Made by a program: the position numbers and the translations under genes
Notes under the pieces: generated by a model
The model's input: the letters and a program-made list of their open reading frames with translations, nothing else
The model's database searches: none
Told to the model about the DNA's origin: nothing
Part shown: piece after piece, positions 43,213 to 53,038 of the stretch
How the letters are laid out: each line of letters opens with the position of its first letter
Position numbering within the stretch: the stretch's first letter is position 1
Assembly (NCBI GenBank): GCA_964608315.1
Contig: CAZSNF010000013.1
Span: 27,450 to 91,449, forward strand
From: VXPQ01 sp964608315
Lineage (GTDB): Bacteria; Bacteroidota; Rhodothermia; Rhodothermales; VXPQ01
Direction of reading: 5' to 3'
Length of the DNA: 64,000 nt

Positions 43213-44457
43213 TCCTGCCTCCGCCGCAATCTGCCGCAGTGCGGAAATTCGCTTCAATACCGGCGGGTGCGAATCGTAAAGAAAAACCCCAAGCGGGTGT
43301 GGCGTCAGGTTCGACAGGCTGTCGGAGGACAGTTTTTTGAGCGCGGCGACGAGCGGTTCGCCGCTGCCCGTAGTCTCGGCGGCGAACCGATCAGCCTCGA
43401 ACTCATTCCGGCGAGACAGGATGTTGGACGGGATGGACAAGGCCAGCCGGACCGGAATGAACAGCAATCCAAAGAATAGCAACCCGGCGTAGACCGACGG
43501 CTCGCTGACGTAAAAGGCCGCAAACAGCTGCTCCTGTTCGAGGAAAAGCGACAATAGCCAGAAGGTTACCCCCATTTCGACGGTAGAAAGCGCCATGCCC
43601 TGCAAGATATGTTTCCGCTTGTAGTGGCCGACCTCGTGGGCCAGGACCGCCATAAGTTCCGGAACCGTGTACTCGTCGACCAGCGTGTCGTACAGGCCAA
43701 TGCGCTTGTTCTTGCCGAAGCCCGTGAAAAAGGCGTTGGCCTTTGACGAGCGCCGGGAACCGTCTACGACGAAGACGCCGCGCAGCGGAAAACGATTTAT
43801 GCGCACGTACTCCAGAATGGCGTCGTGCAGAGCGCCGCTTTCGAGCGGAGTGAACTTGTTGAAAAGCGGCATAATCCAGGTTGGAGCGACGAACTGAACA
43901 ATTAGCCCAAACAATGTCACGCCGATCCAGCACCAGAGCCACGCCAACGATCCGGCCCACTCGAAGAATGCAAGGATGATCGCCATGCACAAGCCGCCAA
44001 GCAAAACAGTAAGAGCCAGCCCCTTCAGGGTGTCGGCGACAAACGTACGGACCGTGGTGCGGTTGAAGCCGTAGCGCGCCTCAATCACGAAAATCGAGTA
44101 CGCGCGCCACGGGAACCCGAACAGCATTGCGATAAGCACCAGTGCGACTATGAAGAGCAATCCGGTGATCACCGGCCCCTGACCGAAACCGCGCACCAGC
44201 GCATCAAGCCACGCAAAACCGCCCGCGAACCAGAAAACGAGCAGGGCGACCAGGTCAAAACCGCCTTTGATGATCCCGAAACGGGTCCGCGTCACGGTAT
44301 AGCGTTGCGACCGGGCGTACTTCTCGTCATCGAAAACATCGGCGAATTCGCCCGGCAGCGTCGGCGAAAAAGCGCGAATGTTCAGAATGTCGCTAATCAG
44401 GCCGAGGAGGTACTTGCCGATCAGAGCGACGAGAATAATGACGGCGAACGTGTTCAT
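43195..44457 (-). CDS. M48 metallopeptidase, CAAX-protease (Ste24)-like
   Basis: A 420-residue integral membrane zinc peptidase. About seven hydrophobic segments are present. The zinc site is H274-E-V-G-H278 (LAHEVGHYKRKH), and the third ligand Glu is in EFEADRFAA. Ste24-type blocks are RYGFNRTTVRTFVADTLKG, APTWIMPLFNKFTPLESG, SSKANAFFTGFGKNKRIGLYDTL and SHPPVLKRISALR. Close relatives process prenylated proteins in eukaryotes and act in membrane protein quality control in bacteria. ATG 44457 has AGGA upstream. The last five residues (RGGSG) and the stop come from an IS end, so the native C-terminus was altered, though the catalytic domain is complete. It is divergent from mrr. Confidence 0.92.
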   Translation of the reverse strand: MNTFAVIILVALIGKYLLGLISDILNIRAFSPTLPGEFADVFDDEKYARSQRYTVTRTRFGIIKGGFDLVALLVFWFAGGFAWLDALVRGFGQGPVITGLLFIVALVLIAMLFGFPWRAYSIFVIEARYGFNRTTVRTFVADTLKGLALTVLLGGLCMAIILAFFEWAGSLAWLWCWIGVTLFGLIVQFVAPTWIMPLFNKFTPLESGALHDAILEYVRINRFPLRGVFVVDGSRRSSKANAFFTGFGKNKRIGLYDTLVDEYTVPELMAVLAHEVGHYKRKHILQGMALSTVEMGVTFWLLSLFLEQEQLFAAFYVSEPSVYAGLLFFGLLFIPVRLALSIPSNILSRRNEFEADRFAAETTGSGEPLVAALKKLSSDSLSNLTPHPLGVFLYDSHPPVLKRISALRQIAAEAGRGGSG

Positions 44458-44604
44458 GAAAATCCTGGCAGATGCTTGAAGTCGAATTGGAACAAGGTAG
44501 CAACGCGGCACAATTTATATGTCCGCAAAATCTGCCGAATTTTATTTTCAAATCTGGATCTGAATATTGTCCAGTTTTTCGAAACATTTCTCAAGCAACC
44601 ATCC

Positions 44605-45504
44605 ATGTCTGTTCCCGATTATCAATCGCTCATGCTTCCCGTGCTTAAAGCTTTGGCCGACGGCATTGAAACGCCGACTTCGACTGTGCGGGAACGTGTC
44701 GCCCTTACCGAAGGCCTGACATCCGAAGATATTGCGACAATGCTGCCGAGTGGCCTCCGGCCCGTATTCACCAATCGCGTGAGCTGGGCCATAGTTCACA
44801 TGAGCCATGCCGGTCTTGTCGAACGGGTCCGGCGCGGAGTGTATCGTTTGACCACAGAAGGCCGAGATTTGTTGTCCCAGCCGCCTGAGCGAATCGATCT
44901 AAAGTTACTACGGACATATCCCGCTTACGAGGAATGGCGAAACCAGCCATCTTCCCCCAAACCGGATGACGGCGAAACGCCAGAGGAAGCACTCGAACGG
45001 AACGCCGACCAGCTGAACCGCACCCTTGAAGCCGACGTGTTGGATCGGGTTCGCAACGGGACACCTGCATTTTTCGAACAAGTGGTCGTCGACTTGCTGA
45101 TCGCGATGGGGTACGGCGGCGGCGACGCCAAGAAGGGTCGGGTGACCGGAAAGTCAGGCGACGGTGGAATTGACGGCGTGATACAAGAAGACTCACTCGG
45201 TCTCGACGAAGTGTACGTACAAGCCAAAAAATACGACGACAACAACACCGTGGGTGAAAGCGCCTTGCGCAACTTCGCGGGTGCGATCGACGCGGCAGGT
45301 ACAACCAAGGGTGTTTTCGTCACTACCTCTGCCTTTACGCGCGCCGCACAGGATTACGTAGCGCGAAGCCCCAAGCGAATCGTACTGATCGACGGCGAAA
45401 AACTGGCACGCCTCATGGTCCAGCACGATATCGGAACACGTACGCAAGTCCGTTACGAAATCAAGAGAATCGACGAAGACTATTTCGGCGAGGAAGCGGT
45501 GTAA
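44605..45504 (+). CDS. mrr: Mrr-type restriction endonuclease
   Basis: A 299-residue modification-dependent type IV restriction enzyme. The N-terminal winged-helix (Mrr_N) domain reads MSVPDYQSLMLPVLKALADG, then NRVSWAIVHMSHAGLVERVRRGVYRLT. The C-terminal PD-(D/E)XK-like Mrr_cat domain carries D190 (SGDGGIDGV) and Q206-A-K208 (VYVQAKKY), plus FFEQVVVDLLIAMGYGG and GVFVTTSAFTRAA. All expected catalytic residues are present. ATG 44605 begins the standard Mrr N-terminus; earlier in-frame sequence lies antisense to the M48 gene. Mrr cuts methylated DNA, which is interesting beside an MmeI-like methyltransferase in the same island, since host methylation must be tolerated. Confidence 0.93.
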   Translation: MSVPDYQSLMLPVLKALADGIETPTSTVRERVALTEGLTSEDIATMLPSGLRPVFTNRVSWAIVHMSHAGLVERVRRGVYRLTTEGRDLLSQPPERIDLKLLRTYPAYEEWRNQPSSPKPDDGETPEEALERNADQLNRTLEADVLDRVRNGTPAFFEQVVVDLLIAMGYGGGDAKKGRVTGKSGDGGIDGVIQEDSLGLDEVYVQAKKYDDNNTVGESALRNFAGAIDAAGTTKGVFVTTSAFTRAAQDYVARSPKRIVLIDGEKLARLMVQHDIGTRTQVRYEIKRIDEDYFGEEAV

Positions 45505-45554
45505 GTACTGCCGCCCTCACCAAAACAACACCCCCATCCCCAGCGCAATACCCC

Positions 45555-46745
45555 CTAAACCGCCTCCAGCGCCACTGCCGTGCCCCCGCCCATCCCGTGG
45601 CAGATGGCGGCCAGCCCGGTCTGCTCGCCGCGCCGTCGCAAGGCGTGAACAAGCGTAGCAACGATCCGCGCCCCGGAAGCCCCGATGGGATGTCCCAGCG
45701 CCACAGCCCCGCCCTGCACGTTGATTCGCTCCATGGGAATATCCAGCATCCGGCTGAAAAGCAGGTTGTTGAGCGCGAACGCCTCGTTGTTTTCGAACAA
45801 ATCCACCTCGGCAAGCGACAGGCCCGACTTGTCGAGCGCCCGTCGCGCAGCCGGAACCGGCGCCTCGGGAAACCGCCAGGCCTCCCCGGCGGACCAGGAC
45901 GATCCGAGCCAGCGCGCCAGCGGCGCAAGGCCATGCGCGGCGACGGCCTCTCCCGAAGCAAGGGCGAGCGCCGCCGCGCCGTCGCTGATCTGGCTGCTGT
46001 TGCCCGCCGTGAACACGCCTTCCTTCCGAAACGCAGGACGCAGCGCGCCCAGTTTCTCCACCGACGTATCCGGGCGAATCCCCTCGTCCGCATCCACCAG
46101 GACGGATTTCCCCTTCGCAACGCGCTCTACGGGAACGATTTCGTCCGCAAAGAACCCCTGCTCGCGGGCCTCCGCCGCGCGGCGGTGCGAAAGCGCAGCC
46201 ATTTCATCCAGTTCGCGCCGCGCGACGCCATGCTCCGCCGCCAGCCGCTCCGCCTGCTCGCCCATCGCCTCCCCGCTCAGGGGATCCGTCAGCCCGTCTT
46301 GCAACATCAGGTCAGTCAGCGGCTCGCCCTTGCCCGCCAGCAGGCCGTATCCCCACCGCGCCCTGGACGACAGGAAAAACCCCGCGCCGGACATGGATTC
46401 CACGCCGCCGCACAAGACAATATCCGCCTCCCCCGACCGGATGAACGCCGCCGCCGTCATCAAGCTCATCATGCCGGACGAACACACCATGTCCAGCGCA
46501 AACCCGTCCACCGCATCCGGTATGCCCGCTTGCGCAGCCGCCTGGCGCGGAACGAGTTGTCCGTGCCCGGCCCGCAGCACATTGCCAAACGCATAAAAAT
46601 CCAGTGCCTCCCCGGGCACGTCCGCCCGCTCAAGCGCGCCCCGCATCGCATGCGCCGCCAGATCGGCGGGAGAACAATCCTTCAGCGCCCCTCCGAAACG
46701 CCCGATAGGCGTCCGCATCGCAGAAATGATATAGACGTCACGCAT
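45555..46745 (-). CDS. Thiolase (acetyl-CoA C-acyltransferase)
   Basis: A 396-residue thiolase catalysing CoA-dependent cleavage or condensation of acyl-CoA chains. The nucleophile is C88 (DMVCSSGM). Also intact are the NEAFA motif, H352 (GGAVALGHPIGASGAR) and C382 (CHGMGGG). Length is standard. AGAGGAAC lies before the ATG. No other fatty-acid oxidation gene is adjacent, so degradative versus biosynthetic function is open. It converges with mrr, marking the return from the defence island to core genes. Confidence 0.94.
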   Translation of the reverse strand: MRDVYIISAMRTPIGRFGGALKDCSPADLAAHAMRGALERADVPGEALDFYAFGNVLRAGHGQLVPRQAAAQAGIPDAVDGFALDMVCSSGMMSLMTAAAFIRSGEADIVLCGGVESMSGAGFFLSSRARWGYGLLAGKGEPLTDLMLQDGLTDPLSGEAMGEQAERLAAEHGVARRELDEMAALSHRRAAEAREQGFFADEIVPVERVAKGKSVLVDADEGIRPDTSVEKLGALRPAFRKEGVFTAGNSSQISDGAAALALASGEAVAAHGLAPLARWLGSSWSAGEAWRFPEAPVPAARRALDKSGLSLAEVDLFENNEAFALNNLLFSRMLDIPMERINVQGGAVALGHPIGASGARIVATLVHALRRRGEQTGLAAICHGMGGGTAVALEAV

Positions 46746-46821
46746 AGTTCCTCTTGCGGATGGTCCGGCGAACCCTGCCCATGCCCCGAAAATCTATCCT
46801 GCGACCGATCTCCAGGCCCGA

Positions 46822-48276
46822 TCACGCCAGAACAGCCCGGACCACGTGCCCATGCACGTCCGTCAACCGATAACGCCGGCCCTGATGCCGGAAGGTGAAC
46901 CGTTCGTGGTCGATGCCCAGAAGGTGCAGCAGGGTCGCCTGAAAATCATGCACGTGCACCGGGTCGCGCGCGATGTTGTACCCGAATTCGTCCGTCTGGC
47001 CGAATGAAAATCCTTTTTTGATCCCGCCCCCGGCCATCCAGATGGTAAAGCACCGCGGATGGTGGTCGCGCCCGTAATTGTCCGCCGTAAGTTTGCCCTG
47101 GGAATAATTGGTGCGCCCGAACTCCCCGCCCCAGATGACGAGGGTGTCGTCGAGCATGCCGCGTTGCTTCAGGTCCATCACGAGCGCCGCCGAGGGCTGA
47201 TCCGTATCCTTGGCCAACACGCTGATTTCCCGGGGAAGGTTGGCGTGCTGATCCCACCCCTGATGATAGAGCTGGATGAAACGCACGTCGCGCTCGGCCA
47301 GCCGACGGGCCAGAAGGCAGTTGGCCGCGAACGTGCCGGGAATGCGGGCCGCTTCGCCGTACAGGTCGAACACATAGTCGGGCTCTTCGGAAACGTCCAT
47401 CGTGGCGGGCACCGAGGTTTGCATCCGGTAGGCCATCTCGTACTGGGCGATGCGCGAATTGATTTCCGGGTCCATCACCCGTTCGTGCTGGCGCTGGTGC
47501 AATTCGCGGAGATAATCCAGCATGCGCCGCCGGGTGGTTCGATTGACGCCCGGCGGATTGTTCAGGTACAACACCGGGTCCTTGCCCGACCGAAACTGCA
47601 CGCCCTGATGCAGCGAGGGCAAGAAACCGTTTCCCCAGAGACGGGAATACAAGGGCTGGTCGAAATCGTTGCTGCGCGAAAGCAGTACGCAGAACGCAGG
47701 CAGGTTTTCGTTTTCGGACCCGAGGCCGTAACTCAGCCAGGATCCGATGGACGGACGCCCTGTCTGCTGCGAACCCGTCTGGAAGAAGGTGATGGCGGGA
47801 TCGTGATTGATCGCCTCCGTATACATCGAATTGATGAAACAGAGTTCGTCGACGATCTGCGCGGTGTACGGCAACAGTTCGCTGATCATGCGGCCGCTTT
47901 TGCCATGGGTGGCGAAGCGGAATCGGGAGCCCGCAAGCGGGAACGATTTCTGATGGGCCGTCATCCCCGTAAGGCGCTGCCCCTTGCGCACCGATTCAGG
48001 GAGCTGCTCGCCGTTCATCCGGGCCAGCGTCGGTTTGTAATCGAACAGGTCCAGATGGGAAGGACCGCCGCTCTGGAAGAGATAAATAACCCGGCGGACC
48101 TTGGGCGTAAAGTGGGGTTTGGACAAAATGCCTCCCATGTCGTCCCCGCCGGGACGCGCCAGGGCAGACAAGGGATTCAAAAGGCTCGCCAGGGCGGCCG
48201 AACCGATCCCGAGGCTCGAACGGGACAAAAAATGCCGCCGCGTACAATTGTATTTCAGGTCGCAAAGTTCGTTCAT
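46822..48276 (-). CDS. DUF1501 domain protein with Tat signal
   Basis: A 484-residue exported protein. The Tat signal TRRHFLSRSSLG (residues 12-23) precedes a sulfatase-like alpha/beta domain of the DUF1501 family: RRVIYLFQSGGPSHLDLFDYKP, INSMYTEAINHDPAITF, RPSIGSWLSYGLGSENENLP, VIWGGEFGRTNYSQG, and HHPRCFTIWMAGGGIKKGFSFGQTDE. The pairing with a DUF1549/DUF1553 cytochrome gene just upstream is very common in Planctomycetes and Rhodothermota. They are assumed to act together on an extracellular substrate, but no activity is proven. Spacing is 27 bp, so they are co-transcribed. Confidence 0.92.
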   Translation of the reverse strand: MNELCDLKYNCTRRHFLSRSSLGIGSAALASLLNPLSALARPGGDDMGGILSKPHFTPKVRRVIYLFQSGGPSHLDLFDYKPTLARMNGEQLPESVRKGQRLTGMTAHQKSFPLAGSRFRFATHGKSGRMISELLPYTAQIVDELCFINSMYTEAINHDPAITFFQTGSQQTGRPSIGSWLSYGLGSENENLPAFCVLLSRSNDFDQPLYSRLWGNGFLPSLHQGVQFRSGKDPVLYLNNPPGVNRTTRRRMLDYLRELHQRQHERVMDPEINSRIAQYEMAYRMQTSVPATMDVSEEPDYVFDLYGEAARIPGTFAANCLLARRLAERDVRFIQLYHQGWDQHANLPREISVLAKDTDQPSAALVMDLKQRGMLDDTLVIWGGEFGRTNYSQGKLTADNYGRDHHPRCFTIWMAGGGIKKGFSFGQTDEFGYNIARDPVHVHDFQATLLHLLGIDHERFTFRHQGRRYRLTDVHGHVVRAVLA

Positions 48277-48303
48277 GGCGTCAGGGTAGACAGGCGGCGA
48301 GGG

Positions 48304-51300
48304 TCAGCGTTTGATTACGGCCTCGTCGAAATTCATCATGGTGTTGGCGACCACCGTCAGGGCGGCCAATTGCGCCGGGTCCAGGCGTTCGTCGCGCGGA
48401 TATTCGCCGACGGCGAGCAAATCCAGCGCGCTCTTCCGGTCGGCTTCGAAAGCGTTCAGTTCCTCTTCGTACAGCCCGGCGAGCAACTCCACCTCTTCGT
48501 CGTCGGGCGGGCGGCTGGTGAGCAGGCGATAGCCCATTGCGATTTGCGCGCGGACGCCGCCCTCCTCTTCGCGCAACAAGCGCTCCGCCAGCAGGCGGCT
48601 GGCCTCCACATACTGTGGATCGTTCAGCAGCACCAGCGCTTGCAGGGGCGTGCTCGTACTTTGCCGCCGGACGGTGCAAATGTTGCGCTCCGAGGCGTCG
48701 AAGTTCATCATCGACGGCGGCGGCGTGGTCCTCTTCCAGATCGTGTACATGCTGCGCCGATAGAGATCGTCCCCCTGGTCCTGACTGTATTCCGTGGCGT
48801 TGCGCGTGGCCAGTTCTTTCCAGAGGCCCTCCGGCTGATAGGGCTTGACGGGAGGCCCGCCTATTTCGTCCACAAGCAAGCCGCTGGCGGCCAGCGCATG
48901 GTCTCGTATCATCTCGGCGGGCATTCGGTAGTTGGGGCCGCGCGCCAGCAGCGTATTGTCCGGGTCTTTTTCAAGCAGGTCCGGACCGGCTACGGAGCTT
49001 TGCCGGTAGGCGGCGGAGGCAACGATCAGTTTTTGCAGGGCCTTGACGTCCCAATCCATATCCACGAACGCCGTGGCGAGCCAATCCAGCAGTTCGGGAT
49101 GGGTGGGCAACGCGCCCTGACTGCCGAAATCGTCGGGCGTGGAGACCAGTCCGGCGCCGAAATACATCTGCCAGTACCGGTTCACGGTTACCCGCGCGAA
49201 CAGGGGATGGTCCGGGTCGGTGAGCCACCGGGCAAGGCCCATGCGGTTCGGAGGAAGGTCGTCCGCAAACGGCATGACGGCGACCGGGGTGGCGCGCTCC
49301 ACGCGCCGCGTCGGGGCGTCGTACTGTCCGCGGTCCAGAATGTAGGTGGGCCGGGGTTTGGACATATCCCGCATCGCCATGACTTCGGGCAGCAGAGACG
49401 CAATCTCGTTTTCTTCCCCGCGCACCCTAGTCAAGGCGGCGAAATCTTCCGCATACTGCGGCGCCTCGGTCGTTACGTAATAATCGCGCAGGGCGGCGCG
49501 GCGGGCCTCCGCAGACAAATCCGCCGGGGCGCCATGCACGGCAGCGGCCTCCAGGGCCGTCAGGCGGCGGTCGTAGATGCGGAACTCGTCCACGGCAACG
49601 CTATCGAGCCGGGGCGAGTTGTGTCCGAAAAAGCCGATGCGCAGGTTGCCCGACCGGGTCGGATCCGTCGGCTCCCCTGTGGTGGGATCAATGGTGAAGA
49701 GGATGCTTTGCTTCAGGTTGTCCACCTCGACTTCGGCGGGCATGCGCTTGCCGTCGAGATAAAGCGCCAGCCCTTCCGCGCGGCTGGACCCGTCGTACGT
49801 CATCGCAATATGGTTCCACTGGCCCGCGGGAACCGCATCGAGCGATCGGATGCGGATGGAATTGTCCGGGGCTACGCGGTTGACGCTGGCCGAGATCGTG
49901 CCGTCTTCCTCCAGTACGCAGAGATATCCCTGGCGTCCGTTAAAGAGACCGTCGGTCTTTGTAAAAAGCGGCCCCGACACATCCTCTCCGAATATCCTGA
50001 ACCACAGGCTGACGCTGAAAGGCTCGTTGCGTTCGAAGTAGTAGCGGTTCGGCCCCATGTCGAGCATGCCGTCGCCTTGCAGCGTCAGCGCCGAATCGAA
50101 CCGGCCCGGCTCCGCAACGGGAAGTTTGTCTATATCCCCGGAAAAATAGCCGGGGGCGTCCGGGTCGGTCCGATTTTCCAGATAGAAAACCTCGTCTCCG
50201 TTGTCGTTTTCTCCCGGCTCGAAGCCGTCAAACGGGTAATGGCCGACAAGTCCCCGGGGTTCGACCTGCTTCTGACCGGCCTCGAACTCGGCCAGCCAGC
50301 GCTCGAACCCTTCGTCGAACGCCGGATGGTCTATGGCCGTTTTTTCTTCGTAATCTGCGATCTGCGCGCGCAGCGGAGCCAGTTTTTCCCGCGCTTCCTC
50401 GTCCTCCAGGATCACCGTGGGGCTCGCCACGCCCGAGTACGGAGAAGCCCCGGATTCGTTGACGCTGTTGAAGAAGTCGAATAACTGATAGTACTCCTCC
50501 TGACTGACGGGATCGAATTTGTGGTCGTGGCAGCGGGCGCATTCCATGGTCAACCCCAGAAACGCCGTTCCGAAAGTGTTCGTGCGGTCGGCCACGTATT
50601 CGACGCGATACTCTTCAAGGACGATGCCTCCCTCCTGACTCTGGAGGTGGTTCCGGTTGAAACCGGTGGCCAGCCGCTGCTCGACCGTCGGGTCCGCATA
50701 CAAATCGCCCGCAAGTTGCCAGGTCACGAACTCGTCGAACGGCAGGTTCTCGTTGAACGCCTCGATAACCCAGTCCCGCCAGGGCCACATGCTGCGCAAG
50801 CCGTCGTCCTGATACCCGTGGCTGTCGGCGTACCGAGCCACGTCCAGCCATTCCGTAGCCATGCGTTCGCCGTAGGCGGGCGAGGACAGGAGCCGATCCA
50901 CTGCCTTTTCGTAGGCGTCTTCGTCCGCGTCGGCCAGGAACGCGTCGATTTCTTCGAGCGTCGGGGGCAGCCCGGTAAGGTCGAACGTAACGCGGCGAAT
51001 CAGGGTCTCCTTCGCCGCCTCCGGCGCAGGGCGCAACCCTTCTCGCTCCAGCCGGTCCAGAATAAAATAATCGACGCCGTTGCGAGGCCAGGACGGATCG
51101 TCGATTTCGGGAAATTCCGGCTTCGCGGGCGGAATAAACGCCCAGTGCGGCTTGTATTCGGCGCCCTGCTCGATCCACTTGAAAATCATGGCGACTTCTT
51201 CCGGCGTGACGTGCAGGTTGGACTCCGCCGGCGGCATCCTGTAGTCCGGATCCTCGGAGACGAGGCGATGAAAAATCTCGCTCTTGTTCAGACTGCCGGG

Positions 51301-51576
51301 CGCGAGGGCGTACTTGCGGCGGCTTTCGCTGAGGCGCATAAAGGCGCCCGCCTCGGTGTCGAGCCGAAAATCCGTCGTGCGGGCGTTGTCGTCCGGGCCG
51401 TGGCACGGAAAGCACCGGTCGGACAAGATGGGTTTCACATGGAAATTGAAATCCACCCGCTCCGGCAGTTTGTCCTTGCCGGCGGCGATCGAGGCGGGCA
51501 TGTCGGGCTCGCACCCCGCCAGGCAGAAGAAGCCTGCAAGCAGGGCGGCGCCGAAAAACAGGTCCCGACGCGTCAT
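48304..51576 (-). CDS. PSCyt1-DUF1549-LamG-DUF1553 lipoprotein
   Basis: A 1090-residue lipoprotein (lipobox LAGC22). An N-terminal Planctomycete-type cytochrome domain has haem motif C55-F-P-C58-H59 and axial Met region RMPPAE. DUF1549 follows (WPRNGVDYFILDRLEREGL, FDLTGLPPTLEEIDAFL, DVARYADSHGYQDDG). A central LamG/concanavalin domain (LTLQGDGMLDMG, FSVSLWFRI, GQWNHIAMTYDG) is inserted before the C-terminal DUF1553 domain (NRMGLARWLTDPDHPLFARVTVNRYWQ, GSQGALPTHPELLDWLA). First gene of the pair with DUF1501. ATG 51576 was chosen; TTG 51582 also lies in frame. Proposed role is surface redox or glycan processing. Confidence 0.93.
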   Translation of the reverse strand: MTRRDLFFGAALLAGFFCLAGCEPDMPASIAAGKDKLPERVDFNFHVKPILSDRCFPCHGPDDNARTTDFRLDTEAGAFMRLSESRRKYALAPGSLNKSEIFHRLVSEDPDYRMPPAESNLHVTPEEVAMIFKWIEQGAEYKPHWAFIPPAKPEFPEIDDPSWPRNGVDYFILDRLEREGLRPAPEAAKETLIRRVTFDLTGLPPTLEEIDAFLADADEDAYEKAVDRLLSSPAYGERMATEWLDVARYADSHGYQDDGLRSMWPWRDWVIEAFNENLPFDEFVTWQLAGDLYADPTVEQRLATGFNRNHLQSQEGGIVLEEYRVEYVADRTNTFGTAFLGLTMECARCHDHKFDPVSQEEYYQLFDFFNSVNESGASPYSGVASPTVILEDEEAREKLAPLRAQIADYEEKTAIDHPAFDEGFERWLAEFEAGQKQVEPRGLVGHYPFDGFEPGENDNGDEVFYLENRTDPDAPGYFSGDIDKLPVAEPGRFDSALTLQGDGMLDMGPNRYYFERNEPFSVSLWFRIFGEDVSGPLFTKTDGLFNGRQGYLCVLEEDGTISASVNRVAPDNSIRIRSLDAVPAGQWNHIAMTYDGSSRAEGLALYLDGKRMPAEVEVDNLKQSILFTIDPTTGEPTDPTRSGNLRIGFFGHNSPRLDSVAVDEFRIYDRRLTALEAAAVHGAPADLSAEARRAALRDYYVTTEAPQYAEDFAALTRVRGEENEIASLLPEVMAMRDMSKPRPTYILDRGQYDAPTRRVERATPVAVMPFADDLPPNRMGLARWLTDPDHPLFARVTVNRYWQMYFGAGLVSTPDDFGSQGALPTHPELLDWLATAFVDMDWDVKALQKLIVASAAYRQSSVAGPDLLEKDPDNTLLARGPNYRMPAEMIRDHALAASGLLVDEIGGPPVKPYQPEGLWKELATRNATEYSQDQGDDLYRRSMYTIWKRTTPPPSMMNFDASERNICTVRRQSTSTPLQALVLLNDPQYVEASRLLAERLLREEEGGVRAQIAMGYRLLTSRPPDDEEVELLAGLYEEELNAFEADRKSALDLLAVGEYPRDERLDPAQLAALTVVANTMMNFDEAVIKR

Positions 51577-52127
51577 AGGCAATGGCGTCGCAAGGACGCG
51601 ATCATGTTCCGTAAAGGATGCGCTGATAATCTACCCTAAATGATAGGGAATGCGAACCTTTCATGAAAGGGCGCGGACAAATTTCGGGGGCCCCTCTCTT
51701 TCCCGTCCGGCCCATCTTTTGTTGACACAGCGGGCGCTGCGTTGCAAGGCTCGGCGCGATACGCGCGCCCCTGCGGCTTCCACCGGACGCGCATGAACAC
51801 GGAACGCACCGAAAACAATCCGAATTCGTCAGGAATGCCGGGCCTAATCGGCATGGAACCCTATTGCTGTGAGGGTACGGCCGATCCGGACCGGCCAGCG
51901 TACAGAGACGTACGCATTATAATCTGCGGGCGCGAAACGGCAAAAACGTCGATTTTTTCAAGGGCATTCGCAAAGGAGCGCGGCTGAACATTCAGGCACA
52001 GGCCGCGCCGTCAAGTCCATTGGGAACGCGGCGTCGTCGATTTCGAGGAGTAAAAACCGCCCCTCATGCCGTAGACCGGAACCTAAGGCGCAGGTTTTCC
52101 GAATTTGCGGTGGGAGAAAGAAAATTT
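51577..52127. other. Intergenic stretch, no gene recognised
   Basis: About 550 bp between the DUF1553 gene and an AT-rich exported-protein gene. Short frames are present but have no ribosome site or recognisable product. I see no stem or repeat. Base composition drops from GC-rich to AT-rich toward 52100, marking the boundary of the AT-rich insert. Confidence 0.5.
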
Positions 52128-52988
52128 CTAACGAGCAGTATCAAGCGCATCACGCTCCTGCATATACTGCTCATAAGGTTCGTGCGAATAAGGTTTACGA
52201 GTACCCAATACGGCTTCGGATACGGTTTTCTGAAGATATTCTATGCCCCAAGTGTCAGTGTGCGGACGTTTATGAAGTTCATTATCGTCATGAACTATAA
52301 AATTTGCCATTTCGATAAGTTCAGTATCGCCAATAGCAGAAGCAAGTTCAACGGCAGGTAAGAATAAATACCAAGGATCATATAAATCATTAACGTTAAT
52401 ATATTTATTGGCTATTTTTGTCAATTTTTCATATTGATCAGGATTAAAGGAATCGAGTCCCCAATGATCGACCATCATTGTAAGAACAAGTATTCCTCCA
52501 TGTAATGAATGATCTTCAATAGATTCATTATAAAAAACAAAATCAATGACATGATCAAAAACATCTATTCCAAATTCAATCCAAACAGATTCCCCACCAC
52601 AGCAAAGCCATGGAAGAAGTAAGTCTATATACGCAAGATCGCGCATACGCCTCACCTCTTTAAACAAACGAAGACCGATAGTATCATCAGAATTAAATAT
52701 CTGATAGGGACGTTCTTGAAGATAATATTTTTTTCTTCGTTCATTTTCTATAGCAAGCGCATCGACAAGAGCGGCTTTCAAACGATGCGTTCGCTGTTCT
52801 TCAGGGACATTAAGATATTCTTGAAGCGCAGAAGCCATAACAGCGCGATTGCTACTGACAAGGTCTGCCGAAATAACTTCCTGAGTGCGAGTCGAATCGC
52901 TTGCCTTTTGTTGAGCGAACAGGACAGAAGAAGCTGACCAGATAGCCAGAAGCGTGAAAAACGAAATCGGGAGGGGAGAAAGAGTCAT
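52128..52988 (-). CDS. Unknown exported protein
   Basis: A 286-residue protein with a signal peptide (ISFFTLLAIWSASSVLFAQ, cleavage about residue 25). The mature part is helical and acidic, with helix-repeat-like stretches (KAALVDALAIENERRKKYY, MRDLAYIDLLLPWLCCGG, LHGGILVLTMMVDHWG) that might be HEAT-like. No family recognised. It is strikingly AT-rich compared with neighbours, as is the gene 50 bp upstream that encodes an M15-peptidase lipoprotein; both probably arrived together. One possible role is an immunity or regulatory partner of that peptidase, which is inference only. Confidence 0.65.
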   Translation of the reverse strand: MTLSPLPISFFTLLAIWSASSVLFAQQKASDSTRTQEVISADLVSSNRAVMASALQEYLNVPEEQRTHRLKAALVDALAIENERRKKYYLQERPYQIFNSDDTIGLRLFKEVRRMRDLAYIDLLLPWLCCGGESVWIEFGIDVFDHVIDFVFYNESIEDHSLHGGILVLTMMVDHWGLDSFNPDQYEKLTKIANKYINVNDLYDPWYLFLPAVELASAIGDTELIEMANFIVHDDNELHKRPHTDTWGIEYLQKTVSEAVLGTRKPYSHEPYEQYMQERDALDTAR

Positions 52989-53038
52989 GACGTACGCAGA
53001 AGGTTTGGGTTAGTGAAGAAGGAACAAGGCATATTGAT

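Noticed and set aside
47059..50484. 1141-codon plus-strand open frame
   Set aside because: It is antisense to the DUF1501 and DUF1553 genes, which have clear family motifs. GC-rich codon bias leaves the opposite strand open.
51742..51987. 81-codon frame in the gap before the AT-rich pair
   Set aside because: No ribosome site or family features; composition is not protein-like.
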